A stretch of DNA of 13,883 nt. Source: JAVBPP01 sp031549535. GTDB lineage: Bacteria; Bacillota; Clostridia; Oscillospirales; Acutalibacteraceae. The notes under the pieces are model-generated. The model worked only from the letters and a program-made list of their open reading frames with translations, had not been told where the DNA came from and searched no databases. Location of the stretch: positions 1-13,883 of the forward strand of contig JAVBPP010000015.1 of NCBI GenBank assembly GCA_031549535.1. The letters are read 5' to 3'. A program made the position numbers and the translations under genes. Positions 7,005-13,883 of this stretch are shown piece by piece. Position 1 is the stretch's first letter. Each line of letters begins with the position of its first letter.

Positions 7005-8909
7005 CTATTTCAAATTCACCGGCTCAAACTCGCGGCCTTCGCCCGTATAGAACCGGCTGAACATCTCATAAAATTCAAGACGCATCAGCTGAATGGAGGT
7101 GAAGAGCGCCTCCAAACCCATAACAAAGAGGTTGCCCAGGATGATGACGATAATATTGTTCTCCTTCGTTAGGGAAAAAACCGCCATCATCATGCCGGCG
7201 TGCACCAAAGCAAACGCGCCGACCCGCAGGAAAGACAGGGTATTGCTGAAATAGGAAAGCACATACTCAAACACTTCGAAGAAGTTTTCCAGTATAAAAT
7301 CGCCCCAGCTCTCCGGCTTCCAGTCCTTTTCTCCGTTAACCAGCTGAATGAGAATATGCTGGAAGAAGAGGGCAAGCGCCGTTACCCCGAGTAGCGGCAT
7401 TGCGATTCCGGAGGGAATTAATTGTGTTTTCGTCATCATGCCATAGGCGGCATTCACGCCGCAAAGATAAAAGATGATGCCGCAAAGGCCGTTGTGGCTG
7501 AATAAAGCCTCGCCGATATTCTTTTGCCGCAACTTTGCGAAAATATTGATGCCCATGGAAAACACCAGCAGGAAAATGCCGATACCGATAGAGAACAGCA
7601 GCAAGCCGTTGATGGATTCCATAACCGGAACGGGCGCGTGCGGGAGGCCGACCGCCTTGTAGAGCGGATCCATCACATGCTCAAAGCCGAAGAAGGACCC
7701 GTAAAGAAAGCCGCCCGCCACCGCGGATACGCCGCAATAGGTCAAAATTTTACCCATGGCCATCTTCATTTTTTTCCACATGAACAGCCCCGCAAGGCCG
7801 AGCACAACACCCTGCCCTACATCGCCAAACATGATACCGAACATGGCCGTGTAGGTGAGCGCAACAAAAACTGTGACGTCCACATCCCCGGGCGAGGGCA
7901 TGCCGAACATGGAGACGATATATTCAAACGGGCGGAAAATACGCCAGTTTTTCAGCTTAACCGGCGGTTCGTGCCCCTCGGTGGCTTCCGGGTTATCTAC
8001 CTCGTAGCTAATGCCATCCACGCCCTTGGCGCCCTTTTCAAAGTCCTTAATGCTATCCTCGGGAATCCAGCCGACATAGAAGAAGGAATCGCCGTGCACC
8101 GCCGCAAAACGGCGCAAATCAAACACCGCCGCAAGGAAGGACAGGCGCGAATACACATTGCAGCAGCGCTCCGCCTCTTTATTCCAGAACTCCGCGTTGC
8201 GCGCATCCAGCTCCTCAATCTCCTTACGGATGATTGCCGTGTTCTTTTCCAGCTCCTCCACAATCTCCTCAGGCTTGCCCACGGCGCCGGGGATGCGCAG
8301 GCGCTCAAAATACAGGCTCGCAAAAATGCGATCCACCTCATCTGCCCGCTCCCGCGGCGCAAAATAGGCACCCCAGTCATCCACCGCGTCGCTGGAACAC
8401 GGGATGAACAGCACGTAAGGGTTGTCTGCATAGGCTACCAACTTTTTCGCGGAGTCCTTTGGCATGTGGCCGAAACGCACTTTCAGATAGGAACAGTTGA
8501 AAATTTCGCCCAAATCAATGCCGAGCCCTGTAAAATGCCGGTATTGCTCCATGGCGTTTTCACAGGTCTCCAACTGGTTGGTCAGCTCCACACGCTCCTC
8601 ATGCATATCGCCTAGCTTTTTGCTCAGCTGTTGGATATAAGCATATGTTTTGGAATCAATAGCGGTTGCGCCGCGCATGCGCTTTGTTTTGAGTGTGAAC
8701 TGCGAATCTTCAGCCAGCTCCTCAATTTTATGCAGCAGCGGGGTGTGCGGGTTCTCCTCATTCAGCGGGACGAAGCCAAGCGTGCCGGAAAGGTGTTTCA
8801 TCGCCTGCTCCGGCTGATAAAATCCGCCGACGCAACACGCGGCAATAAACTGATTGAGGTATTGCACCCGGCCGACGGTGCGCACCAGCTTCATCTTGGA
8901 AACTGCCAT
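7005..8909 (-). CDS. ntpI: V/A-type ATP synthase subunit I (membrane stator, a-type)
   Basis: Subunit I forms the ion half-channels beside the K ring and anchors the peripheral stalks. The 634-residue protein starts with a cytoplasmic domain (about 1-335) containing two coiled-coil stretches (about 85-125 and 210-245). From about residue 337 it is a multi-spanning membrane protein, beginning with MPSPGDVDVTVFVAL and the family motif FGDVGQG (361-367). The essential arginine that faces the ring glutamate appears as R562 in LSFLRVGAFALVHAGM, and the protein ends with the typical EALFTSIQLMRLEFYEMFSRFY block. Length is normal for a bacterial NtpI (about 630-660). A strong AAAGGAGGGG site precedes the ATG, 18 bases after the stop of subunit C. 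Confidence 0.96.
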   Translation of the reverse strand: MAVSKMKLVRTVGRVQYLNQFIAACCVGGFYQPEQAMKHLSGTLGFVPLNEENPHTPLLHKIEELAEDSQFTLKTKRMRGATAIDSKTYAYIQQLSKKLGDMHEERVELTNQLETCENAMEQYRHFTGLGIDLGEIFNCSYLKVRFGHMPKDSAKKLVAYADNPYVLFIPCSSDAVDDWGAYFAPRERADEVDRIFASLYFERLRIPGAVGKPEEIVEELEKNTAIIRKEIEELDARNAEFWNKEAERCCNVYSRLSFLAAVFDLRRFAAVHGDSFFYVGWIPEDSIKDFEKGAKGVDGISYEVDNPEATEGHEPPVKLKNWRIFRPFEYIVSMFGMPSPGDVDVTVFVALTYTAMFGIMFGDVGQGVVLGLAGLFMWKKMKMAMGKILTYCGVSAVAGGFLYGSFFGFEHVMDPLYKAVGLPHAPVPVMESINGLLLFSIGIGIFLLVFSMGINIFAKLRQKNIGEALFSHNGLCGIIFYLCGVNAAYGMMTKTQLIPSGIAMPLLGVTALALFFQHILIQLVNGEKDWKPESWGDFILENFFEVFEYVLSYFSNTLSFLRVGAFALVHAGMMMAVFSLTKENNIIVIILGNLFVMGLEALFTSIQLMRLEFYEMFSRFYTGEGREFEPVNLK

Positions 8910-8927
8910 TTTTCTTCCCCTCCTTTC

Positions 8928-9974
8928 CTAAACGGTCACGCCAATGAGTAATTCCCGAATCTCCTCCGGCGGAACCTGGTAGCGTATGCCCTCAACGATA
9001 TGGGTGATATTTGTCATTTCATTTTCCGCCAGGAACAAATAAGCGAGCATGACGACGGTTGCATTGGAAGAATAGCGGAATGCGTGCAGACTGTATTCAT
9101 ATTCTACCCGAAAAACCGCGTCCTCAATATAGGAAAAGGGCTGTTTGGCAAAGCGTGCCGCATAAGAGGTCTCCTGCAGCCTTTGCAGAAGCTCATCCGG
9201 GGTTGCCGCGCCCAAGAGCGTGTTTTGCGTTTCCACAGACAGGTTTGATATGCCAAAATATACATTCTGCGCGAGCAGCGGGGAGTCCGGAGTGCGCAGG
9301 CGCTTGATGCGGTACATTTCAGAAATCGCCAGCATATCCAGATGTATGGCTAAAAATTTTGCGATTTCTGTCTGCTTTTTACCGGAAAACTGCTTTTTAA
9401 TCAGCTTCTTCACATTTTCATACAACATTTTGTATAACGCGGCATCGATATCCACCATGTTCAGTTGCTTTGCGTCACTTTTCGCATACCGCTCCAGCAC
9501 CTGACTATACGGCGTCTCCCGCACAGCCGCCACAACATCGGCGAAGCTGCTTGCCTGTGCAAGGCGAAACAGGTCAATTTTGGTGTGCAGGTCAAAGAAT
9601 GCCGGCATGGTAAACAGGTAATCATCTGCATTCTCTGTGTTGAGCAGCGCGGTACAGGACAAAATCTGCTCCACCTCTCCGCGCATGACAATATATTTGT
9701 AAACTGATTTTCCAACCGTGCTCTCATAGCGGCTGAGTACGGCATACTGGTCAAACAAATGCTTTTTCAAAATCAACTCCAGCTGCGCACGGCGGAAGGT
9801 TTGGGCATTTACCCCCTCTAAAAGCCCCGCGTAGTCTGTTCTGCTTTTTAAATAAGAGACCACATCGCTCACGGTTTTGCAGTTTAGTAAATCTTGAAAA
9901 TTTGCATCGGTCAGGCGATGCCCATACATCGCGTGCGCCTTTGCCACAATCGCGTTGGAAGCTGTTTCAAACAA
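8928..9974 (-). CDS. ntpC: V/A-type ATP synthase subunit C (rotor socket, d-type), TTG start
   Basis: Subunit C is the funnel-shaped helical protein that seats the D/F shaft on the K ring (subunit d of eukaryotes). I start it at the TTG (complement at 9972-9974), giving 348 residues, close to the usual about 330-350. The protein begins MFETASNAIVAKAHAMYG, where the ASNAIVAKAxAMYG block is the family N-terminus, and AAAGGAG lies 8 bases upstream. An in-frame ATG at 10043 would add 23 residues with no family match and has no good ribosome site. The rest is almost all helical, with three similar helical repeats as known for this family, and ends EEIRELLIGVTV. Position is unusual: it is second in the operon, between the small stalk subunit and I, whereas it usually lies between E and F. 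Confidence 0.93.
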   Translation of the reverse strand: MFETASNAIVAKAHAMYGHRLTDANFQDLLNCKTVSDVVSYLKSRTDYAGLLEGVNAQTFRRAQLELILKKHLFDQYAVLSRYESTVGKSVYKYIVMRGEVEQILSCTALLNTENADDYLFTMPAFFDLHTKIDLFRLAQASSFADVVAAVRETPYSQVLERYAKSDAKQLNMVDIDAALYKMLYENVKKLIKKQFSGKKQTEIAKFLAIHLDMLAISEMYRIKRLRTPDSPLLAQNVYFGISNLSVETQNTLLGAATPDELLQRLQETSYAARFAKQPFSYIEDAVFRVEYEYSLHAFRYSSNATVVMLAYLFLAENEMTNITHIVEGIRYQVPPEEIRELLIGVTV

Positions 9975-9982
9975 TGCGCCCT

Positions 9983-9989
9983 CTCCTTT
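9983..9989 (-). promoter_or_regulatory. Ribosome binding site that fixes the ntpC start
   Basis: The minus strand reads AAAGGAG, 8 bases before the TTG at 9974. It supports the TTG over the in-frame ATG at 10043, whose nearest purine-rich stretch (AGGA) is too far upstream. Confidence 0.8.
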
Positions 9990-10003
9990 CTTCCTGTTCT
10001 CGC

Positions 10004-10027
10004 AAAAAACCCCTTTCACACGGGGGT
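10004..10027 (-). terminator. Small terminator-like hairpin between ntpF and ntpC (possible attenuator)
   Basis: On the minus strand ACCCC and GGGGT pair around a 9-base loop and are followed directly by TTTTT. The stem is only 5 base pairs, so termination would be partial at best. It sits inside the 93-base gap between the first two ATPase genes, the longest gap in the operon. Confidence 0.4.
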
Positions 10028-10067
10028 ATCTCGTTTCCCGCATGAAAGGAATATCCTGTTTTGCTAT

Positions 10068-10385
10068 TCAATTGATTCTTTTCAGAATTCTGCCTGCGAT
10101 TTCATCCGCCCAAGGCTCGGTATTCTGTGCTTTTTGTGCCTCAAGAGCAGCCATTGCAATACTTGCGCGTTCATTCAGTTTTGCAATTTTCTTGTCGGCA
10201 CTTTGCATTTCGCGCTGCCGAATTGTTTCTATCTCCGCCCTGGCGGCGGCCTCATGCTCCCGAAATATCTGTTCCTTTTTTTCCTGCAGGCTCTGGAAAA
10301 TCTCTGACTTGTGCTGTTCCAGCGCTTGGGTGTTTTCGCGTTCTTTTTTGTCTGCAGCCACAATAATTTGCAGCATATTGTCCAT
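10068..10385 (-). CDS. ntpF: V/A-type ATP synthase small peripheral stalk subunit (G/H)
   Basis: First gene of the ATPase operon. The 105-residue protein is almost entirely a charged alpha helix rich in Glu, Lys, Gln, Ala and Arg (about 10-90), with no membrane segment, and ends in a short segment ADEIAGRILKRIN. This is the form of the subunit called F in Enterococcus, H in archaea and G in Thermus, which forms a right-handed coiled coil with subunit E in the peripheral stalks. Sequence identity within this family is low, so the call rests on length, helix content and position as first gene, where this subunit normally sits. The ATG follows AGGGGGTG. The next gene, C, begins 93 bases further on, leaving room for the hairpin at 10004-10027. 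Confidence 0.85.
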   Translation of the reverse strand: MDNMLQIIVAADKKERENTQALEQHKSEIFQSLQEKKEQIFREHEAAARAEIETIRQREMQSADKKIAKLNERASIAMAALEAQKAQNTEPWADEIAGRILKRIN

Positions 10386-10420
10386 CTGCCCACCCCCTGT
10401 TCCGGTGCGTTATGAAATAG

Positions 10421-10448
10421 ATTATAGCACTCCTATCCAGAAAAACAA
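10421..10448 (-). promoter_or_regulatory. Promoter of the ATPase operon (extended -10)
   Basis: On the minus strand a perfect TATAAT (10421-10426) is preceded by TGC, giving an extended -10 box, and by TTGTTT (10443-10448) at a 16-base spacing. Transcription would start about 30 bases before the ATG of the first gene. No other promoter of this quality is seen before the nine genes, so this probably drives the whole operon. Confidence 0.7.
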
Positions 10449-10460
10449 TAGCGTTTTTCT
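10439..10460. promoter_or_regulatory. Inverted repeat over the -35 box of the ATPase promoter (candidate operator)
   Basis: AGAAAAAC (10439-10446) and GTTTTTCT (10453-10460) are perfect complements separated by 6 bases. The repeat covers most of the -35 hexamer, so a dimeric protein bound there would block RNA polymerase. No known operator consensus was recognised; AT-rich chance dyads are common, so this is tentative. Confidence 0.4.
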
Positions 10461-10474
10461 ACAAGATGCAGTGA

Positions 10475-10513
10475 AAAAAAGCCGCCGAAAATAGTAATTT
10501 TTGAAGCTTTTTT
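10475..10513 (-). terminator. Probable terminator after the mannosidase gene
   Basis: AAAAAAGC (10475-10482) and GCTTTTTT (10506-10513) form an 8-base stem, with a further AAAA/TTTT pairing inside the loop. On the minus strand the 3' arm ends in a run of seven T, 24 bases past the mannosidase stop. The stem is AT-rich with only two G-C pairs, so it is weaker than the one after fprA. It separates the mannosidase from the ATPase operon, which has its own promoter. Confidence 0.5.
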
Positions 10514-10536
10514 CCACCCATCCTGCAAATCATTCA

Positions 10537-13494
10537 CTATTTGTCTATTAGACGCAGATTGCAAAGGCCGAACCCCGGCAGCGTTACGGTATCCTCCGCG
10601 ACCTCCTCGAGAGGGTTCTCCATGATATCCGCCTTGCCCTGCACCGTATAGCCCGAAAAGCCGATTTTTGCCGTTACAGGCTTGCTGCCCGCGTTATAAA
10701 CCCTTGCCATCAAGCCCTTGCCATCCTCCGGTATTTTCACCGATTCCAACACGATATTCGGGTTCTCGCAACAAAACAGGCTCTGCGCCTGTGCGCCGCA
10801 GGCCGCTTTGCCCTCCACGACACGCAGCGGGTTGTTCAGCAGATAAGCCTCGTGATACACCTCGGCCCCGAGCTCACCTGCATGAGGCAGCAGCGCATAG
10901 CGCACACTGTGTTTGCCCTGGTCCACCGCACTGCCCGGTCCGCCCTTGGGGGAACGGATGAGATCCATATCCATTAGACCGCCCTTGCAGCGGTAGCCAT
11001 ACTTACAGTCATTGAGCAGCGCAAGACCGCAGCTCTGCTCTGACAAATCCACAAACTTCTGACCCGAAACCTCAAACTGCGCCTGCTCTACGGAATTATG
11101 CTCCGTTGTTGCGCGGGCAAGGTGACCGAATTGGATGTTGAAGTTGCATACCCCTGTTTGCAGTGCAGTCGGGAACGCAATGCGCAGCATGGCGTTTTCC
11201 TGCTTGCAGTCAATATCCAAATCGCCCTCCAGCAGCGCACTCCCGTCTGTGAGGGTGAAGCGCTGCACAACCTTACTTGCGCCGACAGTATATTCTGCCT
11301 GGGCATAAGCCTCGGCACCATTTGTTCCAGTCAAGAAGCTGGTGCAGACGGCGTCTGTTTTGTCGCGCTGATAATAGTCGGTGGGCTTGATATCCCAGCA
11401 GTCACCCTCGTCCGGGTATTCAGTTAACAGCGCCATGGTTCCGCCCTCGGCCACAAACTCGCGGTTCAGTGTTTTGTCAAACAGGCTCACGATGCAGCCC
11501 TGCGCAAAAACGACGCGCAGTTTGTCATTTTCGATGCTGTTCTCATCCGCTTTTGCCGCAAAGGCGCTAAGCGCCTCCCCTGCTGTAATTTTGGTGAAGC
11601 CCAGCGCGGGGATGCTACAGCGATACCATGTTCCGCCGTAGGAAAGCGTTTTGCTATAGGGGAAGGCATTCAAATTCACCGCCGTCTCCCCGCCGACAAG
11701 CTGCAAAAGCAAACGTTCTATCCCCTGCTCCAACTGCGCGAGCAGGCTTTCATAGCGAGCAACGCTCTCCACATACACACGGTTGATGGAGGAGCCGGGC
11801 AAGATATCGTGGAACTGGTAGAGCAGCACTTCCTTCCATATGATATCCAGTTCTTCCTTTGATATCGGCAGCTCTAGGCCATTTTTCAGCGCCAGGGATG
11901 CAAGCAACTCATAATTGCGCAGGGCAAATTCGCATTTTCGGTTGTATTTTTTATTTTTGGATTGGGTGGTGTAGGTGCCGCGATGGCGCTCCAGGTACAA
12001 TTCCCCGCTGTGGGTTGGGTAGGGTGTTTTCCCGTCATCAAAGGCCTTGAAAAAGTCCATGCTCTTTTCCATTTTCACCTTTGGCATACCCTTTAAATCC
12101 GCCAAACGCAGCGCGCGCTCAATATGCTCAAAGCCGGGGCCCGCTCCGCCGTCGCCTATGCCAAACAGCTGCATGGCGTGGCTTGAAATCTCCCGTTCCA
12201 TATAGTTCTCTTCACCCATGGTCAGATAGTCCGGGCGCACGGGGGAATTGTAGGTGCTCTCCGGCAGCATGTGGGCGAGCACCTTCGTGCCATCCAAGCC
12301 CTGCCACCAGAAGGAGTGGTGCGGAAATTTATTGACGGTGTTCCAGCTCATTTTCTGCGTCAGGAAATAGGGCACATTTGCCAGCGCCATCACCTGCGGA
12401 ATGCAGGCGGAATAGCCGAAGCTATCCGGCACCCAGAAGATTTTCATCTCCTGCCCAAATTCCTCCTGCATAAACTGCTTGCCGTAGAAAAACTGGCGCA
12501 TCATGCTCTCCCCGGAGATGAGGTTGGAATCCATCTCCACCCAGGTCGCGCCCTGTACATCCCAGTTCTTCCCTTTTGCCGCTTCTTTCACACGCGCATA
12601 CAGCGCGGGATAGCTTTCTTTCACCCAATCATACAGCTGTGCCTGGGAAGCCCCGAATACATAATCGGGGTAGCGCTTGATGTTCATCAGCTGCGTTGCA
12701 AAGGTACGTGCGCCCTTGCGCTTGCTCTCGCGAATCGGCCAGAGCCACGCCAAATCCAGGTGCGCGTGCCCCATCGCGGAATAATGAAACACCTCACCCT
12801 CGTTCTTTTCGGCGAGAAACGGTGCCAGCGCCGCGCGGTGAACCTTGGCGGCCTGCTCCGTCAGGCTCTGTATCTCCCCTGCAATGGCGTTCAACGCCTC
12901 AAGTATCTGTGTTTCCCACGCGCCGTCATCGTTCATGGTATAGACGCCGTAAAGCAGCTGCACGTCGTAGAACAGATTTCGGATTTCCGTCTGCTGCCGG
13001 GCGCAACAAAGCAGGGCGAAACGGGAATCTTCCTTCATCTTCCCAAACAAATCGTTTGCAGCCGCGTCAATCCAAAAATCAACCTTCCCGTCAACCACCA
13101 GACCTTCGGAAAGCACCACCTTTTTCTCCGGCTTCCCCAACTCCGGGCTGAAGTCAGAGGCATAGCAGGTGATGCTCTGTTTTTCTGTGCCGTAACTGTC
13201 GCAAATCAAGCCCTCGCCGCCGCAGTTGATGAGAAACACCAACTCCTCCTGCGCAATAGACGGAAGCTCTCCGGTAATATGCATCCAGGCGCAGTCAAAC
13301 ACTTCCTCCGCCCAAACATCACCCTCCTTGAGCTGCTTTTGGGTACCGCTTGTTCTCTGTGCAAAGGGTACCGGCTCCTTTGTGATATAGGCTGTGCAGG
13401 ATAAATCACCCAGGCGTTCGTAGCAGAGTGCCTCCAGCTGTTCCAGCATCTCCTCCACCGCATCCTCGTAGTGCATGCGTGTCTTTCGATCCAT
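10537..13494 (-). CDS. Alpha-mannosidase, glycoside hydrolase family 38
   Basis: A retaining alpha-mannosidase that removes terminal alpha-linked mannose from oligosaccharides with a bound divalent metal, usually Zn. The 985-residue protein has no signal peptide, so it acts in the cytoplasm. Domains: an N-terminal beta domain (about 1-230), the GH38 catalytic barrel (about 235-500), the helical middle domain (about 505-590) and large beta-sandwich domains to the end. Metal ligands fit H245 and D247 in GHAHLDLAWLWP, D357 in FWVPDSFGYS, which is also the nucleophile, and H562 in YQFHDILPGSS. The HAHLDLAWLWP form points to the cytosolic branch that contains yeast Ams1 and human MAN2C1; it is less like Golgi enzymes. 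The ATG follows GGAGGA at 9 bases. No transporter or sugar kinase gene is in view, so the natural substrate (host glycan, yeast mannan or endogenous oligosaccharide) is unknown. Confidence 0.95.
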   Translation of the reverse strand: MDRKTRMHYEDAVEEMLEQLEALCYERLGDLSCTAYITKEPVPFAQRTSGTQKQLKEGDVWAEEVFDCAWMHITGELPSIAQEELVFLINCGGEGLICDSYGTEKQSITCYASDFSPELGKPEKKVVLSEGLVVDGKVDFWIDAAANDLFGKMKEDSRFALLCCARQQTEIRNLFYDVQLLYGVYTMNDDGAWETQILEALNAIAGEIQSLTEQAAKVHRAALAPFLAEKNEGEVFHYSAMGHAHLDLAWLWPIRESKRKGARTFATQLMNIKRYPDYVFGASQAQLYDWVKESYPALYARVKEAAKGKNWDVQGATWVEMDSNLISGESMMRQFFYGKQFMQEEFGQEMKIFWVPDSFGYSACIPQVMALANVPYFLTQKMSWNTVNKFPHHSFWWQGLDGTKVLAHMLPESTYNSPVRPDYLTMGEENYMEREISSHAMQLFGIGDGGAGPGFEHIERALRLADLKGMPKVKMEKSMDFFKAFDDGKTPYPTHSGELYLERHRGTYTTQSKNKKYNRKCEFALRNYELLASLALKNGLELPISKEELDIIWKEVLLYQFHDILPGSSINRVYVESVARYESLLAQLEQGIERLLLQLVGGETAVNLNAFPYSKTLSYGGTWYRCSIPALGFTKITAGEALSAFAAKADENSIENDKLRVVFAQGCIVSLFDKTLNREFVAEGGTMALLTEYPDEGDCWDIKPTDYYQRDKTDAVCTSFLTGTNGAEAYAQAEYTVGASKVVQRFTLTDGSALLEGDLDIDCKQENAMLRIAFPTALQTGVCNFNIQFGHLARATTEHNSVEQAQFEVSGQKFVDLSEQSCGLALLNDCKYGYRCKGGLMDMDLIRSPKGGPGSAVDQGKHSVRYALLPHAGELGAEVYHEAYLLNNPLRVVEGKAACGAQAQSLFCCENPNIVLESVKIPEDGKGLMARVYNAGSKPVTAKIGFSGYTVQGKADIMENPLEEVAEDTVTLPGFGLCNLRLIDK

Positions 13495-13529
13495 AGGAAT
13501 GTTCCTCCGTATTCTATTCTTGAGAAATC

Positions 13530-13558
13530 AGTATAGCATGCGCAAACCGGGTTTACAA
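13530..13558 (-). promoter_or_regulatory. Promoter of the alpha-mannosidase gene
   Basis: On the minus strand TTGTAA (13553-13558) and TATACT (13530-13535) are separated by exactly 17 bases, and the -10 box is preceded by TGC, an extended -10. The start would fall about 30 bases before the ATG, leaving a short leader that includes the GGAGGA site at 13503-13508. Confidence 0.75.
13544..13554. promoter_or_regulatory. 11-base palindrome in the mannosidase promoter (candidate operator)
   Basis: AAACC-G-GGTTT is a perfect odd palindrome lying between the -35 and -10 boxes and touching the -35 hexamer. Its AAAC/GTTT arms recall operators of LacI-family sugar regulators, but it lacks their usual central CG step, so the regulator type is not settled. 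Confidence 0.4.
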
Positions 13559-13641
13559 GCGATTTGAGACAGAGCCTCACGGCTGACGCATGAAAAATTG
13601 TAATAATAATGAGTGAAAAGAAATATAGAATTCCAGCATTA

Positions 13642-13650
13642 TGATATAAT
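13642..13650 (+). promoter_or_regulatory. Possible extended -10 promoter for the transposase
   Basis: TGATATAAT is a perfect -10 hexamer with a TGN extension, 18 bases before the transposase ATG. No good -35 hexamer is present at the right distance. The short leader is consistent with weak expression. Confidence 0.4.
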
Positions 13651-13668
13651 GGTATCGGGCGATAAAAA

Positions 13669-13883
13669 ATGATACAAAAAGAGCTGGAAAACATCACCGA
13701 TCCAAGGCAAGTATGGAAAATTCGGCATAAACTCTACGAAGTAGTCATCTTGACGATCTGCGCGGTGGTAGCGGAATGCGAAGCATGGTATCAAATAGAG
13801 CATTACTGTAAGTCTAAAAAAGAATGGTTTAAGGAAAAACTAAACCTTGAACTTCACAATGGAGTACCGTCTCACGACACTTT
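13669..13883 (+). CDS. ISAs1-family transposase, N-terminal part (3' end outside window)
   Basis: The frame opens at an ATG directly preceded in frame by a TAA and runs off the right edge after 71 codons. The translation shows the N-terminal domain that goes with ISAs1-type DDE transposases: ITDPRQVWKIRHKLYEVV, then LTICAVVAECEAWYQIEHY, then EWFKEKLNL and NGVPSHDT. In this family the DPRQ block, the ICAVxA block and the NGxPSHDTF block occur in this order before the catalytic DDE domain. The catalytic residues lie outside the window, so activity cannot be judged. Base composition is AT-richer than the neighbouring genes, fitting a mobile element. The ribosome site is poor. Confidence 0.88.
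   Translation, partial: MIQKELENITDPRQVWKIRHKLYEVVILTICAVVAECEAWYQIEHYCKSKKEWFKEKLNLELHNGVPSHDT

Larger units (their letters stand above)
13570..13883 (+). mobile_element. Left part of an ISAs1-family insertion sequence (right end outside window)
   Basis: The transposase start at 13669 implies an element whose left end lies between the mannosidase promoter and the transposase. The sequence becomes clearly richer in A and T from about 13590. A segment starting CAGAGCC at 13570 could be the terminal repeat, since ISAs1-family ends often begin with CAG, but without the other end the boundary cannot be fixed. The given start is therefore only a candidate. Confidence 0.45.

Noticed and set aside
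9975..10043. N-terminal extension of subunit C from the ATG at 10043
   Set aside because: The extra 23 residues do not fit the family, the ATG has no ribosome site at a useful distance, and the region contains the hairpin.
13571..13584. Small dyad AGCC-TCAC-GGCT next to the insertion sequence
   Set aside because: A 4-base stem with no T run is too weak to call a terminator or operator.
1..13883. CRISPR arrays, tRNA or rRNA genes, prophage or defence islands, toxin-antitoxin pairs
   Set aside because: No regularly spaced repeats, cloverleaf sequences or matching small gene pairs were seen; gaps between genes are short and accounted for.

Overview
The window reads as a chromosomal piece of a fermentative, anaerobic member of the Bacillota, most likely class Clostridia. 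The evidence is a flavodiiron protein of the FprA type, a complete V/A-type rotary ATPase operon in place of an F-type one, strong AGGAGG-like ribosome binding sites, sigma-A type promoters and a medium G+C content. The lineage is inferred from gene content and style and was not tested by a search.

Layout. Bases 2-775 (+) hold the C-terminal part of an FprA flavodiiron protein that is cut by the left edge. A clear hairpin terminator (785-823) follows, then a WYL-domain transcriptional regulator (838-1743, +). Only 36 bases further on, the convergent ATPase operon ends. That operon runs on the minus strand from about 10448 down to 1780, in transcribed order: small stalk subunit (G/H) - C - I - K - F - E - A - B - D. 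All nine subunits are present and look intact, with gaps of 9-30 bases except for a 93-base gap between the first two genes, which holds a small terminator-like hairpin. Subunits A and C are best read from TTG starts. The operon has its own promoter with an extended -10 box, and an 8+8 base inverted repeat covers its -35 region.

Upstream of it, also on the minus strand, is a 985-residue cytoplasmic GH38 alpha-mannosidase (10537-13494). It has a good promoter of its own (13530-13558), with an 11-base palindrome lying between the -10 box and the start of the -35 box. At the right edge an AT-richer segment on the plus strand starts an ISAs1-family transposase (from 13669), truncated by the window.

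How the parts work together. The ATPase genes encode one machine: A3B3 catalytic head, D/F rotor shaft with C as the socket onto the membrane ring, E and the small stalk subunit as peripheral stators, and I plus the K ring as the membrane ion channel. The K subunit lacks the usual sodium ligands, so proton coupling is the better guess. The mannosidase, the FprA/WYL pair and the insertion sequence are independent transcription units. I see no clearly new multi-gene system here. The items most worth a second look are the K-subunit architecture, the altered gene order, the intra-operon hairpin, and the two dyads lying on promoters.
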